From: Armatimonadota bacterium | GTDB lineage: Bacteria > Armatimonadota > UBA10988 | Reading direction: 5' to 3' | NCBI GenBank assembly: GCA_016183835.1 | Contig: JACPDV010000603.1 | Span: 1-8,362 of the forward strand | DNA length: 8,362 nt | Part shown: positions 1-6,742 of the stretch, one piece after another | Layout: the number at the start of each line of letters is the position of its first letter | Position numbering within the stretch: the first letter of the stretch is position 1 | Program-made: the position numbers and the translations under genes | Notes under the pieces: generated by a model | Databases searched by the model: none | What the model was told of the DNA's origin: nothing | What the model saw: only the letters and a program-made list of their open reading frames with translations

Positions 1-226
1 CAGGAACCGCATCAGGTTCAAGATCACCAACCATTCCATCCAGGAGGGCCTGTTCGCCGACAACCAGGCCAGCTGGTGCTTCCGCATCCACAGGCGTACT
101 CCGAACGGCGAGGACGTGGCCTGGCAGCGTGCGGGGAGCAAGGACACCAACGAAGAGGGGGTCATGGCCGAGTACGTGGTCGCGATCGTGCGTAGCGAAA
201 TGGGCTACGAGCTGCGAACGGAGTAG
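1..226 (+). CDS. C-terminal fragment of an unrecognised protein
   Basis: An open frame enters from the left edge (first full codon at base 2) and ends at a TAG at 224-226, followed directly by an in-frame TAA at 227-229, a tandem stop. The 74 visible residues are mixed polar and hydrophobic, with alternating stretches such as SWCFRIHRRT and AEYVVAIVRS that suggest a beta-rich soluble fold. No membrane helix, metal site or catalytic motif can be seen. Codon choice is coherent and the frame lies in tight register with the next gene, whose start is 14 bp after the first stop and whose ribosome binding site overlaps the tandem stop, so translational coupling in one operon is likely. I do not recognise the family, and the N-terminus lies outside the window. 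Confidence 0.6.
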   Translation, partial: RNRIRFKITNHSIQEGLFADNQASWCFRIHRRTPNGEDVAWQRAGSKDTNEEGVMAEYVVAIVRSEMGYELRTE

Positions 227-240
227 TAAGGAGCAGCTCG

Positions 241-696
241 ATGACGTGGCTTGATGCCTTGGTTCGGCGGTTCACACTCCCAGCGGTGCTTGTGGCGGTC
301 GGGACGTGGCTCATCGCGGGGGCGAGCATGCCCTTCGGTTGGTTCGGGATCGCGCTCGGATGCTTCATGGCGGCGGCCCAGTTGGCCCATCTGGCGACGC
401 GATGGAAGCTGCGGCGCACCGCGCGAGAGCACGCCGAACTGAGCCACCAGGTGGCGTTGCTCTCTTTGAGTGGCGTGTTAGGTGAGGCCGAAGACCCCGA
501 CGAGATTGAGAGACTGCTGTCCGAGCTGGACCGGCTGGACGCGCTGCAGCGGGAGGGGCATGAGCTGGTCGAGGCTCACCTCGATACCGCGCGCACCGCG
601 GTGGCCGACGGTGACCTCGAGCGAGCGCGCTCCAGCCTGGCAATGGCAGGCGATGAGCTGGAATGCCAGCGCGAGCAGCTCGGTGAAGGCGGGTGA
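241..696 (+). CDS. Small membrane protein with two TM helices and a coiled-coil tail
   Basis: The protein has 151 residues. Two adjacent hydrophobic segments (about residues 12-29 and 31-53) are split by a short SMPFGWFG turn and form a membrane hairpin. The segment after the second helix is strongly basic (RWKLRR at 54-59), which by the positive-inside rule places the C-terminus in the cytoplasm. Residues 60-147 are charged and helical with heptad-like Leu spacing (ERLLSELDRLDALQ at 90-103) and a GDLERARSSLAMA stretch at 124-136 like one TPR-type helix. The start is an ATG with AAGGAG at 228-233, spacing 7. It sits 14 bp behind one gene and 51 bp ahead of a multi-pass membrane protein, so it may be an accessory subunit of that protein; this is inference. 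The 2TM-plus-coil plan recalls the SLATT class of membrane effectors, but I see no sequence signature proving it. Confidence 0.72.
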   Translation: MTWLDALVRRFTLPAVLVAVGTWLIAGASMPFGWFGIALGCFMAAAQLAHLATRWKLRRTAREHAELSHQVALLSLSGVLGEAEDPDEIERLLSELDRLDALQREGHELVEAHLDTARTAVADGDLERARSSLAMAGDELECQREQLGEGG

Positions 697-747
697 GCCA
701 CAGGCATGCGCCGCGGGCATGGTGCTGCATGCGAGGGGTGTGAGTAG

Positions 748-1989
748 ATGACGCACGAGGGCGTTGCGGAGGCAGGCTCCGCCGGGCCGGCGGCGGTGTT
801 CGCCCAGCTCGACACGGGGCGAGGTTCTCTCGTTTGGGAGGCGGCACCGGAACCACCTGACCGCGCCGGGGGCCACGCCTCGCCTTGGTCGTACGCCGGG
901 ACCTACGTGTGGGCGGTGCTGGTCACATATGGACCGATCCTGCTGCTGACCGCGCTCTTCTCGGGCTGGGCGCTGTTGCCGCGTCCCGGGTCGCAACGGC
1001 TGTATCTGCTGGGCGATGTGAACGCTTGGTGCATCTACTTCCTCACGTTCCCCGTGGCACTGGTACTGCTGCGCACCGACCGTAGCGAGATCCCTGCCCG
1101 TCTCGCCAGGGTGATCCAGAACGGCGCGCTGAGCTGCGACGCCGGTGTGGCCGAATCCGTCAAGGCGGAGTGGGAAGAGCGCTTCACGCGCTCCAACCGG
1201 CTCTGGACTCGATGGGGTTTGGTGATGGGTCTTGTCGGGGCGGCGAACAACGTTGCCTACATCCTGAACAACAACCCGGTTGACCCCACGGCTCGTTTCG
1301 GCGCGGCAGTAAACTGGACCGGATGGGGTGGGCGTGGCACCGCCGCCGGTTGGTACTTCTGTCTGACCGAGATCCCCATGTGCCTTGTCTGGATCCTGTT
1401 CATCGGCCGATTCCTGACCACCAGTTCGTTCCTCAGCGATGTTGTCGGCCGGTGTCGGGTCAATCCACTCGCACTACACCCGGACCGGTGCGCCGGGCTC
1501 GCCCCCCTTGGTGGCCTATGGTTCAGGTACGCCACCATGCTGGCGATAGTGGCGCTCAACATGGTGACTCAGCTGAGCATCTCGTTCTCATCCAGCTTCT
1601 TCTTCTACGAGACATGTGCGCAGGCGGCGCTTGTCCTGTTTGTGCTTCCCCCGGTCGCGCTGCTTCCCTTGGTACCCTTCCGCCGTGCGATGTCGCTCAA
1701 GCGCGAACAGGTTATCGAGGAGGTGGCGGTCGAGTACCGCAGGCGCTTCGAGAGTGTGACCGTGGCGATGAAGGACGGGTCAGCGCCTTCTCGCGAAGAC
1801 GTCGAGGCCCTCGATCAGCTCCGGAAGCTGCGCGGGCTCGCCGAGGAGATGCCGGTGTGGCCTATCGACGTCGCGACAGCGCGGCGGGGGATTGGCGTGC
1901 ATCTGGCCCCCGTGGTGGTCTTCCTGGCTGAGATCGCGAAGTCGTTGGCAAAGCTGCTCGCCGGCACAATCGGCAAGTTGGGCGGGTAG
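748..1989 (+). CDS. Multi-pass membrane protein of unknown function with soluble C-terminal region
   Basis: The protein has 413 residues. A 50-residue polar N-terminus rich in Gly, Ala and Pro precedes hydrophobic segments at about 53-77, 85-108, 152-174, 202-224, 258-280 and 288-310, so about six TM helices. A basic stretch (FRRAMSLKRE at 311-320) then leads to a cytoplasmic helical region (321-380) and a final hydrophobic or amphipathic segment at 382-410. Recognisable local motifs are LHPDRCAGLAPLGGL (242-256) and MPVWPIDV (368-375); from memory similar HPD-x-GGL and VWPF motifs recur in uncharacterised bacterial membrane proteins, but I cannot name a Pfam family with confidence. No transporter, kinase or protease motif is visible. 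The start is supported by GAGGGG at 733-738. It probably shares an operon with the two genes before it, and its stop lies 25 bp from the convergent stop of the beta-helix gene. Confidence 0.75.
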   Translation: MTHEGVAEAGSAGPAAVFAQLDTGRGSLVWEAAPEPPDRAGGHASPWSYAGTYVWAVLVTYGPILLLTALFSGWALLPRPGSQRLYLLGDVNAWCIYFLTFPVALVLLRTDRSEIPARLARVIQNGALSCDAGVAESVKAEWEERFTRSNRLWTRWGLVMGLVGAANNVAYILNNNPVDPTARFGAAVNWTGWGGRGTAAGWYFCLTEIPMCLVWILFIGRFLTTSSFLSDVVGRCRVNPLALHPDRCAGLAPLGGLWFRYATMLAIVALNMVTQLSISFSSSFFFYETCAQAALVLFVLPPVALLPLVPFRRAMSLKREQVIEEVAVEYRRRFESVTVAMKDGSAPSREDVEALDQLRKLRGLAEEMPVWPIDVATARRGIGVHLAPVVVFLAEIAKSLAKLLAGTIGKLGG

Positions 1990-2014
1990 GCAGCCATACG
2001 CTCCCCACTGCCCG

Positions 2015-4335
2015 CTACGGCAACTTCCACTTGCCCCGCAAGTACCGCTCCACCGCCACCGCTTCGTCATCGCCCAACCGCCGGTCGTAGAGCAGCACCT
2101 CGGCGATGTCGCCCGCCAGCCACTGCCCTTGGCTCTGCGCTGCGCCGAAGATCGTCACGCGGTCGAGCACGTGGCCGGCCGCCTGCGCCTGCATCATCAC
2201 TGCGGGCGGCATCACCGCCGGCGTGGCGCCGCCGGCGCGCATCAGGATCCAGTTGGGTTTGACCCAATCGTTCCCCTCGCCCGACCAGACCCCCATCACC
2301 CGCTGCCAGCTCGGACCCGCCGCCACCGGCGCCTGCATCACCACGAACACCGTGTAGCCGCCCGGCTCCACGCGCAGCGTGCCCACGAGCAGCCCGCCGG
2401 TGCCGTCGCCGCGCAGGACCGGCTTGCCCGCCAGCCCGTCCGCGACCAACCGGACCGGCCGGGCCGCTGCTCGGCGTCCACTGGCGGCGCCGGCCGAAAC
2501 GCCAGGGCGCGGGGCAGCACGGGCAGCGGCGGGTCGTCCTGCCAGTCGGCGCCGGCGGTCCAGCGCTCGCCGCCGCGCTCGTAGCAGCCCAGGTCGGGCG
2601 CCTTGCCCTGGAAGCCGTCGGTGATGCCGGGGATCGGCACGCCCGCGTCCACGGCGGCGGAATCGGCGGTGGGCACGGCGTCGGCGTCGATGGCGGCCAT
2701 CGCGTTGTGCTCCACCAGCGGCGCCAGCTCGCCCTGCACGAAGGTGCTCGGATCGTCGACCCGCATCCGCCCAAGGACCAGGTTGTTCACCACCCGGGTG
2801 CCTTTCTGGGTCGAGACGCGATCGTGGTAGGTGAAGGTGCCGAAGGTGCAGGCGTTGCCCAGCAGCGTGTTGTTGGCCACCAGGTTGTCCAGTGAATCGC
2901 TGTTGAGCACGATACCGCAGGATTGGTTGTTCCACACCAGGTTGTGGTGGACGATGAAGTTGCGGTCGAAGTTGTCGAGGTAGATGCCGTTGGTCGAGTC
3001 GCCCTGGTTGTCGTGGACCCAGTTCCAGGCGATCACGCTGCCCTCGCCGTCGGTGCCCCAGGCGTAGGTGGCGCCGGAGTCGTTGTTGAGCATGCAGGCG
3101 AGGAAGAGGTCGCAGTGCTCGATGCGGATGCGCTTGGCGCCGTGGTGCTGGATCAGGTCGCGCCCGCCGCGGCAGACGGTGCAGCCGAGCACGGCGTTGC
3201 CCACGGCGTTGCGCAGGTCCACCGTGCCCTGGTAGGTGCCGAGGTAGTCGCCGTCGTGGACGACGCTGTTCACCAGCCGATTGTCCTGCCCGGCGAGGAG
3301 GATGGCGGTGCTCGCGCTGTAGGCGATGCTGCAGTGCCGCCACTCGTTGTTCCGGCCGGTGACGACGTTGTGGGTGGCGGGCACGCGGTAGCCGTCCATC
3401 TCGCGGAAGTGATCGGGGTAGCGGAGGCGGCAGTCCTCCACCAGGCAGTCGTGGGCGTCGGTCATGTTGATGGCCGCGGCGAAGATCCGCAGCCCGTGCA
3501 GCTCGATGCCGCCCAGGCCGTGGAGGTCGAAGGCCAGGTCGCGCTGCTTGACCTCGATCCGGTGCTGCGCAGGTTCGGCGCCGGGGGGCATCAGATAGAG
3601 GGTGCCGGACGGCTCGTCGAGGAACCACTCGCCCGGGCTGTCGAGGGCGGCGAGGCAGCCGAAGAGCACGTACGGGTTGCCTGCGCGCGGCTTGGTGGGG
3701 TCGCTGGTGTGGTAGGGGTCTGCCTTGTCGGGCTTGAAGGTGCGGTCGAAGCGGAAGCTCCTGCCGGGCTGGTAGTTGAGCACGCGGCGGGTGAAGTTGG
3801 ACCACCGCTCGCCGGGCCAGAGCAGGCAGAGCGCGCCGCTCCAGTCGCCGGGCGGGAGCTTGGGGTCGCAGAGCTGGTCGTAGTCGGTGCCCTCGCCGGC
3901 GGGCTCGCGCTGCATGGCCATCAGGTCGTCGTGGGGCGAGTTGGGCCAGCGGGCTTCGAGCCTCATCCGGCCGTCGACGAAGAGCTGGATGAAGCGCCGG
4001 TCGGTGGCGGCGCGGAAGATGCGCCCCGCGTGCGGCTGCCAGGCGGCTCCGAGCGGGTCCGCGCCGCTGAGGGTGACGGTCTGCCCCGGCGCGGCGCGGA
4101 AGGTGATGGGCTTGTCCGTCACGCCGCTGTTTTTCGGCCGCACGGTCTCGCGGTAGGTGCCGGCGAAGAGGGTGCACGTGTCGCCGGGTTGGAGCAGGTC
4201 CGCGGCGTTCTGGACCGTGCGGAAGGGCTGGTCGGCGGTGCCGGGGTTCGTGTCGGCGCCGGCCGGGGCGACGGTGTAGTCGGCGGCGAGGAGCGGCGTG
4301 AGCAAGATGAGGGAGATCGCGTTCCAGCGTGACAC
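2015..4335 (-). CDS. Secreted right-handed beta-helix protein with LamG-like C-terminal domain, frameshifted
   Basis: The GTG start at 4335 has AGGAAGG at 4342-4348, spacing 6. Residues 1-18 form a signal peptide with hydrophobic core AISLILLTPLLA. A DUF1565-like opening follows (about 20-95; TVAPAGADTNPGTADQPFRT, then GTY and PITFRAAPG). Residues 270-530 carry short beta-helix coils rich in Asn and hydrophobic residues (NNEWRHCSIAYS, DNRLVNSVVH, NFIVHHNLVWNN, NLVANNTLLGN), as in pectate-lyase-fold proteins. The first frame makes sense to residue 625, then becomes Arg/Ser/Trp-rich nonsense ending at 2338. The neighbouring frame carries a convincing concanavalin/LamG-like domain (GGYTVFVVMQAP; GDIAEVLLYDRRL; ERYLRGKWKLP) to a TAG at 2015-2017. 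Adding one base at 2461-2463 gives a 773-residue protein. It is probably exported and binds or cleaves polysaccharide; no catalytic residues could be assigned. It lies 24 bp after the nucleotidyltransferase gene on the same strand. Confidence 0.8.
2461..2463 (-). other. Frameshift point in the beta-helix gene
   Basis: On the minus strand the codons read CAG CGG CCC and then drift into low-quality sequence, while reading the last C again gives CGG CCG GTC CGG and the sequence RPVRLVADGLAGKP, typical of the start of a LamG-like domain. The run is GGG on the + strand inside a nearly pure G/C stretch, where one-base deletions are common. No classical X XXY YYZ slippery heptamer is present, so a sequencing or assembly deletion, or a real mutation, is more likely than programmed frameshifting. 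The exact base is inferred: neither frame has a stop that pins it. Confidence 0.7.
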
Positions 4336-4341
4336 GGCGGG

Positions 4342-4348
4342 CCTTCCT
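4342..4348 (-). promoter_or_regulatory. Ribosome binding site selecting the GTG start of the beta-helix gene
   Basis: The minus strand reads AGGAAGG followed by 6 bases and GTG. The signal peptide begins immediately after this GTG and no ATG lies between the site and the hydrophobic core, so this site decides the start. It lies in the 24-bp gap behind the nucleotidyltransferase stop, which fits a two-gene transcript. Confidence 0.6.
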
Positions 4349-4359
4349 GCCTGGCGGGG

Positions 4360-5007
4360 TTACGGCGGCCCGGACTCGCCGGGCTCGGGCTCCTCCGCCG
4401 CGGCGCGAAGCTCGGCGAACTTGTCGCGCACGGACGGGTCGAGACGGTCAGCGAACGCTGCGGGCAGGTCCAGGGTGCGGATCAGCTCCAGGGCGTCGGC
4501 CAGGTCGCGTATGCGGCCAGCCGATGAGAGGCCTGACGCCAGTTTGAGCTCGACCAACTGGTCCAGGTTCAGGTAAGCGACGCCGTCCACGACCGTGCTG
4601 CACTCGGCCGGGTCCGGAAACGCCACCGGCTGCGGCCGGCCGTCGCCGGGGAACTGGCCGGCGACAAGGAACTCGATGGCCACGCCACTCAAGGTGTCGC
4701 GCAGCGCGCGCGCGCCTTCGTGCCGGGGACGGTAGCCGCGACCGCGGAGGGCGGCGTGCGCGCGGCGGAGGCCGTCCTCGGTCACGAGCAGGTCGATGTC
4801 CTCGGTGAACCGGCGGTAGCCGTGTTGGAAGAGGGCCAGCCCGCCCACCACGGCGTAGGGGATGCCGAGCTCCGTCAGCCGCGTGGTGATGCGCCGGAGG
4901 GCTTCGTGCACGGTGCCCCGGCCGCGCAGGTACTCGCTCGCATCCTCCAACGCCCACCTCCGATCGGCCGCCAGACGTGCTTCGTAGCTGGCCGGCTCGC
5001 TCGACAT
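4360..5007 (-). CDS. Nucleotidyltransferase (MNT/AbiEii-like fold), no visible partner
   Basis: The protein has 215 residues. The polymerase-beta-type nucleotidyltransferase core is clear: VVGGLALFQHG (53-63) gives the GG motif, RRFTEDIDLLV (65-75) supplies the metal-binding acids D70 and D72 in the R-x-T-x-D-I-D pattern, and the strand VAIEFLVAG (109-117) places E112 as the third acid. Further on, LVELKLASGL (151-160) and RIRDLADALELI (165-176) match the K-L and R-x-x-D-x-x-D helices of this superfamily. An N-terminal helix region (1-45) and an acidic Pro-rich tail (205-215) flank it. Such proteins transfer a nucleotide to protein, RNA or small molecules; many are antitoxins or toxins paired with HEPN or AbiEi proteins. 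No such partner is adjacent here, so the substrate is unknown. The start is an ATG with GGAGG at 5017-5021 on the minus strand, spacing 9, and a TATAAT -10 upstream. Confidence 0.82.
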   Translation of the reverse strand: MSSEPASYEARLAADRRWALEDASEYLRGRGTVHEALRRITTRLTELGIPYAVVGGLALFQHGYRRFTEDIDLLVTEDGLRRAHAALRGRGYRPRHEGARALRDTLSGVAIEFLVAGQFPGDGRPQPVAFPDPAECSTVVDGVAYLNLDQLVELKLASGLSSAGRIRDLADALELIRTLDLPAAFADRLDPSVRDKFAELRAAAEEPEPGESGPP

Positions 5008-5027
5008 GGTCGCCCGCCTCCGACCGC

Positions 5028-5033
5028 ATTATA
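5028..5033 (-). promoter_or_regulatory. Probable -10 element of the nucleotidyltransferase gene
   Basis: The minus strand carries a perfect TATAAT 20 bp ahead of the ATG, between the start and the divergent pilM promoter. At the usual 17-bp distance upstream the -35 position reads CGTGCG, which does not match TTGACA, so this is either a weak or activator-dependent promoter, or chance. In a spacer this rich in G and C a perfect hexamer is still notable. Transcription would start only about 10-14 bases before the ATG, leaving little room for the GGAGG site at 5017-5021, which argues for caution. Confidence 0.4.
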
Positions 5034-5059
5034 CCCGCCCGAGCGAGGCCCGCACGCGT

Positions 5060-5089
5060 TTGACGCCCGCTCGCCGAGCGTGCTATACT
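5060..5089 (+). promoter_or_regulatory. Sigma-70-type promoter of the pilMNOP operon
   Basis: TTGACG at 5060-5065 (5 of 6 consensus bases) is followed after 18 bp by TATACT at 5084-5089 (5 of 6), with an extended -10 TG at 5081-5082. The start of transcription would fall near 5096, giving a leader of about 28 bases before the pilM ATG at 5124. The -35 box overlaps a short inverted repeat (GCGT TTG ACGC, 5056-5066) that could be a weak operator; this is speculative. It lies in the 116-bp spacer shared with the divergent nucleotidyltransferase gene. Confidence 0.65.
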
Positions 5090-5123
5090 CCGCCCATCTC
5101 GCGGTCCGCGCCAGGTAGATTCT

Positions 5124-6161
5124 ATGCCCCGCCTCAGGTGGCTCGGCGGCGCGTCCGTCCCGCCCGTCGGTCTGGACATTGGCCGCCACAGCATCAAGTT
5201 GACCCAGGTCGAGCAGCTTCAGCAGAGCTGCCGCGTGGTGGCCGCCGCGCACACCCCCACCCCCGCCTCCGCCTTCGACGATTCCGGCTGTCTGGTCGAC
5301 GCGGCCGCGCTCGCCGGGCACCTGAGCTGGTTCTGGTCCACCCTCGAGCTGGGCACGCGCCGCGTGGTGACCGCCGTCGGCGGGCCGCCGGTGGCCGTGC
5401 GGTCGGTCGAGGTGTACGAGCCGCTCGGGCCGCCGCCGGCCGCGCTCGCCGCCGACTGGGGCGCGGAGCTGCCGTTCGACGCCGGCGAGGCGGTCGTCAG
5501 CGAGGCGCCGCTCAGCCCGCGCGACGATGCCCCTTGGGCCGCGCTGGCGGTGGCGGTGCGGCGCGTCCACCTGGTGGCGCTGGTGGAGGCGCTCGAGCTG
5601 GCCGGGCTGCGGGCCGCCCGCATCGACGCCGCGCCGTTCGCCGCCGCCCACGCGCTGGTGGCGCACGACCCGGGCGCCGCCTCCCGCCGGCTGCTGATCG
5701 GTGACCTGGGCGCCACCCACACCACCTGGACCCAGATGGACCACGGCGACGTGCGCTGGTCCGAGATCGTCACGCCCGGCGCCGCCGCGGCGGACGGGCT
5801 GGGCTGGACCCCGGTCGAGAACGGGCGAGTGGACGCGGAGCCCTACGCCGACGTGCACGACGCCGAGCCGCCGTCCGGCTACGTCGAGGCCGTGTTGGGG
5901 AGTCTGGCGGAGGCGTTCGCGCGGCATTCCGAGCAGGCCGAGGGAGCCGACGAGGTGGTCCTCCACGGCGGCGGCGCGCTGGCCCGCGGGGTGGTGCACG
6001 CCATCGAGCAGTCGCTCGGCCTCCCGGCGCGCGCGGCCGACGTGTTCAGCGCGCTGGACGGGGCGGCCACGGTGGACCTGCCGGACGAGACGCGGGCGGC
6101 GCAACCGTTGTTCGCCACCAGCCTGGGACTGGCCTGGCGCGCGGGGGAACGGGGCTCCTGA
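5124..6161 (+). CDS. pilM: Type IV pilus assembly protein PilM (actin-like ATPase)
   Basis: The protein has 345 residues, the usual PilM length. It has the FtsA/actin-like nucleotide-binding motifs: phosphate 1 VGLDIGRHSIKLTQV (15-29, D18), phosphate 2 LLIGDLGATHTTWTQM (190-205, D194), and adenosine motif VVLHGGGALARGV (278-290). The segment GAELPFDAGEAV (113-124) matches the conserved PF region of PilM, and the C-terminal LFATSLGLAWRA (329-340) is the family's usual ending. PilM is the cytoplasmic ring component that binds the N-terminal tail of PilN and links the motor ATPases to the PilNOP inner-membrane complex. The segment at 215-250, where PilM proteins normally have an AExxK-type stretch, is divergent here. 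The start is an ATG with a weak AGG at 5113-5115. The stop TGA overlaps the pilN ATG (TGATG), indicating coupled translation. Confidence 0.92.
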   Translation: MPRLRWLGGASVPPVGLDIGRHSIKLTQVEQLQQSCRVVAAAHTPTPASAFDDSGCLVDAAALAGHLSWFWSTLELGTRRVVTAVGGPPVAVRSVEVYEPLGPPPAALAADWGAELPFDAGEAVVSEAPLSPRDDAPWAALAVAVRRVHLVALVEALELAGLRAARIDAAPFAAAHALVAHDPGAASRRLLIGDLGATHTTWTQMDHGDVRWSEIVTPGAAAADGLGWTPVENGRVDAEPYADVHDAEPPSGYVEAVLGSLAEAFARHSEQAEGADEVVLHGGGALARGVVHAIEQSLGLPARAADVFSALDGAATVDLPDETRAAQPLFATSLGLAWRAGERGS

Positions 6162-6742
6162 TGGCGCAGAGCGTCAACTTCATGGAGCACTTCCGCGACC
6201 CGCGCGCGATGCGGTTGGCGCGCTGGGGGCCGCGGGTGCTGCTCGTGGCGGTGGTGCTCGCCGTGGCGACGCCGCTGGTGCTCCAGCGGCTGGTGCTCCA
6301 GCGCCACCGGCTGGAGCAACAGGCCAACCAGTGGGCGCAGGAAGTCGCGGCCGCGGTGGACGAGGAGGCGCGGCTCCGCAGCGAGATCGCCCGGCTGACA
6401 GCGCCGGCGAAGATCGCCCGCGGCGTGCACGCCAACGACGCCCGCTGGCTCGATCTGCTGGGCGAGCTGCGCAACCGGCTCCCGGCCGAGATGTGGCTGA
6501 GCCGGCTGGAGGTGACCGCCGCGGCCGCCGGACAGGGGCAGACGGTGCGCCTGGAGGGCGGCGCGGCGTCGCACGACGCGGTCGGCCGCTACCTCCAGTC
6601 GCTCTGCGAGTCACCCTGGCTCGCCACGCCGCGGCTGGTGCGCACGGGGCCCACGGTCGCCGGGGCGAACGGGATCACCTTCGAGCTGCAGGCGGCGCTG
6701 CGCGTGCCGCTCCCGACCTACAACCCGGGAGTCGGCTCATGA
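6161..6742 (+). CDS. pilN: Type IV pilus assembly protein PilN
   Basis: The protein has 193 residues. A short cytoplasmic N-terminus (1-23) contains SVNFMEHF at 4-11, in place of the INLLP-type peptide with which PilN docks onto PilM. A single TM helix follows (about 25-42, RVLLVAVVLAVATPLVL), then a periplasmic coiled coil (44-85) and the ferredoxin-like PilN domain, with RWLDLLGELRNRLPAEMWL (95-113), VRLEGGAASHDAVGRYLQSL (129-148) and FELQAALRVP (174-183). PilN dimerises with PilO in the periplasm and ties the cytoplasmic PilM ring to the envelope complex. It starts inside the pilM stop codon and its own TGA overlaps the next ATG (ATGA), so it is the middle of a coupled operon. The identity rests on both domain plan and gene order. 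Confidence 0.9.
   Translation: MAQSVNFMEHFRDPRAMRLARWGPRVLLVAVVLAVATPLVLQRLVLQRHRLEQQANQWAQEVAAAVDEEARLRSEIARLTAPAKIARGVHANDARWLDLLGELRNRLPAEMWLSRLEVTAAAAGQGQTVRLEGGAASHDAVGRYLQSLCESPWLATPRLVRTGPTVAGANGITFELQAALRVPLPTYNPGVGS

Noticed and set aside
704..732. Two GCATGC palindromes in the gap before the multi-pass protein gene
   Set aside because: The 6-bp matches do not extend and such palindromes are expected by chance; no basis for an operator call.
1989..2013. GGCAG/CTGCC hairpin between the convergent stops as a terminator
   Set aside because: Only a 5-bp stem with a 14-base loop and no T run; not enough to call a terminator.
2500..4177. Upstream part of the minus-strand frame that carries the LamG-like domain
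   Set aside because: Before about 2461 it reads as Arg/Pro/Ala-rich noise while the other frame has the signal peptide and beta-helix, so only the last 148 codons are real.
2923..4332. Long + strand open frame (469 codons) opposite the beta-helix gene
   Set aside because: The translation is Val/Ala/Gly/Glu repeats with no domain logic, the mirror of GC-rich codons of the real minus-strand gene; no ribosome binding site or family feature.
4875..6104. Minus-strand open frame of 409 codons across pilM and the promoter spacer
   Set aside because: It overlaps well-supported pilM and has repetitive Gly/Arg/Val-rich translation typical of GC-rich antisense frames.
5701..6738. Extension of the pilO frame upstream of 6739
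   Set aside because: It covers pilM and pilN in another frame with Arg/Ala/Gly-rich translation; the ATG at 6739 overlaps the pilN stop and begins directly before the TM helix.
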